This document shows, one piece after another, positions 61,555 to 64,000 of a DNA stretch of 64,000 nucleotides; within the stretch, counting starts at the first letter, position 1, and each line of letters starts with the position of its first letter. Source of the stretch: Agrobacterium vaccinii (GTDB taxonomy: Bacteria; Pseudomonadota; Alphaproteobacteria; Rhizobiales; Rhizobiaceae); contig NZ_CP054150.1 in assembly GCF_021310995.1 (NCBI RefSeq), positions 2,878,501-2,942,500 of the forward strand. Direction: 5' to 3'. Position numbers and translations under genes: made by a program. The notes under the pieces were generated by a model that searched no databases, had not been told where the DNA came from, and saw nothing but the letters and a program-made list of their open reading frames with translations.

Positions 61555-61738
61555 TATTTGTCGCCTGCGTTAACCGTTTGACCGTTTTTAATTGGGGGCT
61601 GAGTCGCATGCGGCTTGCCTCAATGGTAAATATAGCGTTAATTTTTACCCTTCATCCACATGAATAGGCTGTGGGTAAGCTTCGAGCCGTTAACCTTTAT
61701 GGCTGGTAAGTTTTCTCCGCCGGGGTCAGAATCGCGTT

Positions 61739-62245
61739 ATGAAAACGTTATCCATAGATATTCGCCGAGCAGAGCCGGACGATGCGCGCGCCATTTCGGA
61801 CACGCACAGATCGTCCTGGCAGCAGGCCTATGCGGGTCTTATTCCCCATAAGCCGCTTCGGCAGATGCTGGATCGACGCAATGAAACGTGGTGGCGCAAG
61901 GCCACCCGAGGCTCTGCAACCATGCTGGTGGTGGAAATTTCCGGTGTGATTGCAGGCTACGCAACGATGGGCCTCAGCCGCGCACGTGGACTGCCCTATG
62001 ATGGTGAAATCTACGAGATTTACCTGCTTCCCGAATATCAGGGCATGGGGCTCGGCTCCGTGCTGTTTACCGAGGCACGTCGTCTTCTGAAATCTCTGGG
62101 ATGCAAGGGCACAGTGGTCTGGTGCCTTGAGGACAGTGACGTTGCCAGCCGCTTTTTCCGCTCCCATGGCGGTGAAGACGTGGCGGAAGGCATGGAAGAC
62201 TTCGCGGGCACGCAATTGCGCAAGCTGGGCTTTGTCTGGCACTGA
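61739..62245 (+). CDS. GNAT family N-acetyltransferase
   Basis: A 168-aa acetyl-CoA-dependent acyltransferase. It opens IDIRRAEPDDARAISDTHRSS, typical of GNAT, and holds the acetyl-CoA loop LPEYQGMGLGSVLFTEARRL. The substrate could be a small amine or a protein N-terminus. It precedes leuD by 125 bp on the same strand, with no evident link. Confidence 0.88.
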   Translation: MKTLSIDIRRAEPDDARAISDTHRSSWQQAYAGLIPHKPLRQMLDRRNETWWRKATRGSATMLVVEISGVIAGYATMGLSRARGLPYDGEIYEIYLLPEYQGMGLGSVLFTEARRLLKSLGCKGTVVWCLEDSDVASRFFRSHGGEDVAEGMEDFAGTQLRKLGFVWH

Positions 62246-62370
62246 TGTTTCGGTGAGACGCGTACCGGGTTTGCGCGCTTTGGCCTTCAATTGCCCGCGA
62301 TTTTGCGCTATTGCGATGGAGAGGGGGCGCTTCTGGCGCCGCCGATAGCAGCATGATTTCGGAGTGAGAG

Positions 62371-62976
62371 ATGGATAAGTTCACCAAGCTGACGGGTGTC
62401 GCCGCCCCTATGCCGGTCGTCAATATCGACACCGACATGATCATTCCCAAGGATTATCTCAAAACCATCAAGCGCACCGGCCTTGGCACCGGCCTGTTTG
62501 CGGAATCGCGCTATCTGGATGACGGCTCTCTGAACCCGGACTTCGTGCTGAACAAACCAGCCTACCAGAACGCACAAATTCTGGTCGCGGGCGATAATTT
62601 CGGCTGCGGTTCGTCCCGCGAACATGCACCATGGGCGCTGCTGGATTTCGGCATTCGCTGCATCATCTCCACCAGCTTCGCCGATATTTTCTACAACAAC
62701 TGTTTCAAGAACGGCGTTCTCCCGATCATCGTCAGCCCCGAAAATCTGGAAAAGCTGATGGACGATGCCTCGCGCGGGTCCAACGCTGTTTTGAGCATCG
62801 ATCTGGAGACGCAGGAAATCAGCGGCCCTGACGGTGGCACTATCAGCTTCGAGATCGACGCTTTCAAGCGTCACTGCATGCTGAACGGGCTCGATGACAT
62901 CGGCCTGACACTGGAGCATGCCGGTGCCATCGAAGGGTTCGAAAAAACCAACGCCTCTGCCCGCCCCTGGGCTTGA
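62371..62976 (+). CDS. leuD: 3-isopropylmalate dehydratase small subunit
   Basis: Swivelling-domain subunit that completes the active site of LeuC. The 201-aa length is normal. Motifs are [20 protein letters not shown] and [33 protein letters not shown] precedes the ATG. LeuC is encoded 50 kb away on the other strand in this window; leuB follows after 181 bp. Confidence 0.96.
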   Translation: MDKFTKLTGVAAPMPVVNIDTDMIIPKDYLKTIKRTGLGTGLFAESRYLDDGSLNPDFVLNKPAYQNAQILVAGDNFGCGSSREHAPWALLDFGIRCIISTSFADIFYNNCFKNGVLPIIVSPENLEKLMDDASRGSNAVLSIDLETQEISGPDGGTISFEIDAFKRHCMLNGLDDIGLTLEHAGAIEGFEKTNASARPWA

Positions 62977-63157
62977 TCCTTTCTGCGAGACGGTTTGGTG
63001 CTGCCGTACCGAATCGTCCCTAGCCTTCCTTGAAATAGGCCACCTCCAGGGTTAAGAAGCCGCAACCCCGCAACGAACGCCGTTGCCGGATGTGGATTTT
63101 TGATACGCCCGTCCCTGTGGCCCCCTTGGGTTTTCAGCCGGGCCAAGGAGGGTTTTC

Positions 63158-64000
63158 ATGACAGTGCGCACGCTTTTCCTGCTGCCCGGTGACGGCATCG
63201 GCCCTGAGGCCATGGCGGAAGTCCGCAAGCTGATCGATTATCTCAATAGCGAGAAGGCTGCTGGCTTCAAGACGGATGAAGGCCTCGTCGGCGGCAGCGC
63301 CTATGATGCGCACGGCGTAGCGATTTCCGATGCGGATATGGAAAAGGCGCTCGCCGCAGACGCCATTCTGTTTGGAGCCGTCGGGGGTCCCAAGTGGGAT
63401 AGCGTTCCTTACGAGGTGCGGCCCGAATCCGGTCTGTTGCGCCTGCGCAAGGATCTGGAGCTGTTTGCCAATCTGCGTCCGGCCATCTGCTACCCGGCAC
63501 TGGCTGCCGCATCCTCGCTGAAGCAGGAACTGGTCGAAGGCCTCGATATCCTCATCGTTCGCGAATTGACGGGTGGCGTTTATTTCGGTGAGCCGAAGCA
63601 GATCATCGACCTTGGCAACGGCCAGAAGCGCGGCATCGATACCCAGATTTACGATACGTTCGAAATCGAGCGCATCGCCAGCGTCGCCTTCGAGCTTGCC
63701 CGCACCCGTGGCAATCGCGTCTGCTCCATGGAAAAGCGCAACGTCATGAAGTCGGGCGTGTTGTGGAACCAGGTCGTGACCGAAACCCATGCGGCGAAGT
63801 ACAAGGACGTGCAGCTGGAGCATATGCTGGCTGATGCCGGTGGCATGCAGCTGGTGCGCAAGCCCAAGCAGTTCGACGTGATCGTCACTGACAACCTGTT
63901 CGGCGATATGCTGTCCGACGTGGCCGCGATGCTGACGGGTTCTCTCGGCATGCTGCCATCCGCTTCGCTGGGCGCACCGGATGCCAAGACGGGCAAGCGC
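63158..64000 (+). CDS. leuB: 3-isopropylmalate dehydrogenase (3' end outside window)
   Basis: Oxidative decarboxylase of leucine synthesis. 281 codons are present and the frame is open at the right edge; the family has about 360-370. It starts [19 protein letters not shown] behind AAGGAGGG. Substrate-binding Arg and Tyr are in [15 protein letters not shown] and [12 protein letters not shown]; the Asp set is in [16 protein letters not shown]. It follows leuD in the same direction. Confidence 0.96.
   Translation, partial: MTVRTLFLLPGDGIGPEAMAEVRKLIDYLNSEKAAGFKTDEGLVGGSAYDAHGVAISDADMEKALAADAILFGAVGGPKWDSVPYEVRPESGLLRLRKDLELFANLRPAICYPALAAASSLKQELVEGLDILIVRELTGGVYFGEPKQIIDLGNGQKRGIDTQIYDTFEIERIASVAFELARTRGNRVCSMEKRNVMKSGVLWNQVVTETHAAKYKDVQLEHMLADAGGMQLVRKPKQFDVIVTDNLFGDMLSDVAAMLTGSLGMLPSASLGAPDAKTGKR

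Overview
The window is a stretch of an alphaproteobacterial chromosome, most likely Rhizobiaceae (Agrobacterium/Rhizobium type). The evidence is GC-rich coding sequence, rhizobial family proteins (IalB-like, DUF2794, DUF1223, DUF2585, a CenR-type regulator), leu genes split between distant loci, and REP/RIME-like palindromes in intergenic DNA. Nearly all of it is conserved core genome. The accessory material is concentrated between about 41.0 and 52.4 kb, with one further palindrome in the ccm operon. No rRNA, tRNA or CRISPR array was recognised.

Layout. 0-13 kb: ubiH-like monooxygenase (cut by the left edge), tesB, glnK-amtB behind a sigma-54-like promoter, ftsK, a LolA-like carrier, xthA, a hicAB toxin-antitoxin pair, a cyclic-nucleotide-fold protein beside a CenR-type response regulator, an L,D-transpeptidase-like protein and leuC with an unusual leader. 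13-24 kb: an MFS importer, two adjacent ABC importers (polar amino acid type without its ATPase, and TrpXYZ type), rlmN, ialB-like, DUF1232, phhB, a small tyrosine phosphatase, thpR and tesA. 24-33 kb: a YbbA/YbbP-like exporter, a Bax-inhibitor-1 protein, DUF2794, DUF1223 and acnA. 33-41 kb: ccmABCDG for cytochrome c maturation, DUF2585, yciB, ftsY, mtaB and dapF. 41-44 kb: gene-free DNA with 268-bp tandem repeats, a hairpin-dense stretch of unknown nature and an IS110-family element. 44-51 kb: rplS, a TSUP transporter, trmD, rimM, rpsP, chorismate mutase, ffh and a metallo-beta-lactamase-fold hydrolase. 51-52.4 kb: a second, inverted copy of the same IS. 52.4-64 kb: LysE exporter, SDR, argG, MFS plus MarR, M3 peptidase, typA, GNAT, leuD and leuB (cut by the right edge).

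The most notable structure is the pair of IS110 elements (1131 bp each, apparently identical, inverted). Both sit at the same position in a REP-like palindrome, next to a CT dinucleotide. The 186-nt non-coding region ahead of each transposase contains four short segments that match the two target halves and the two IS ends, in the order expected for a bridge RNA of the IS621 type. An unoccupied copy of the target lies between ccmA and ccmB. Secondary points of interest are the ORF-free hairpin-rich DNA left of IS copy 1, a 40-codon reading frame whose stop codon lies in a terminator-like hairpin ahead of leuC, and a perfect palindrome over the hicA start codon.
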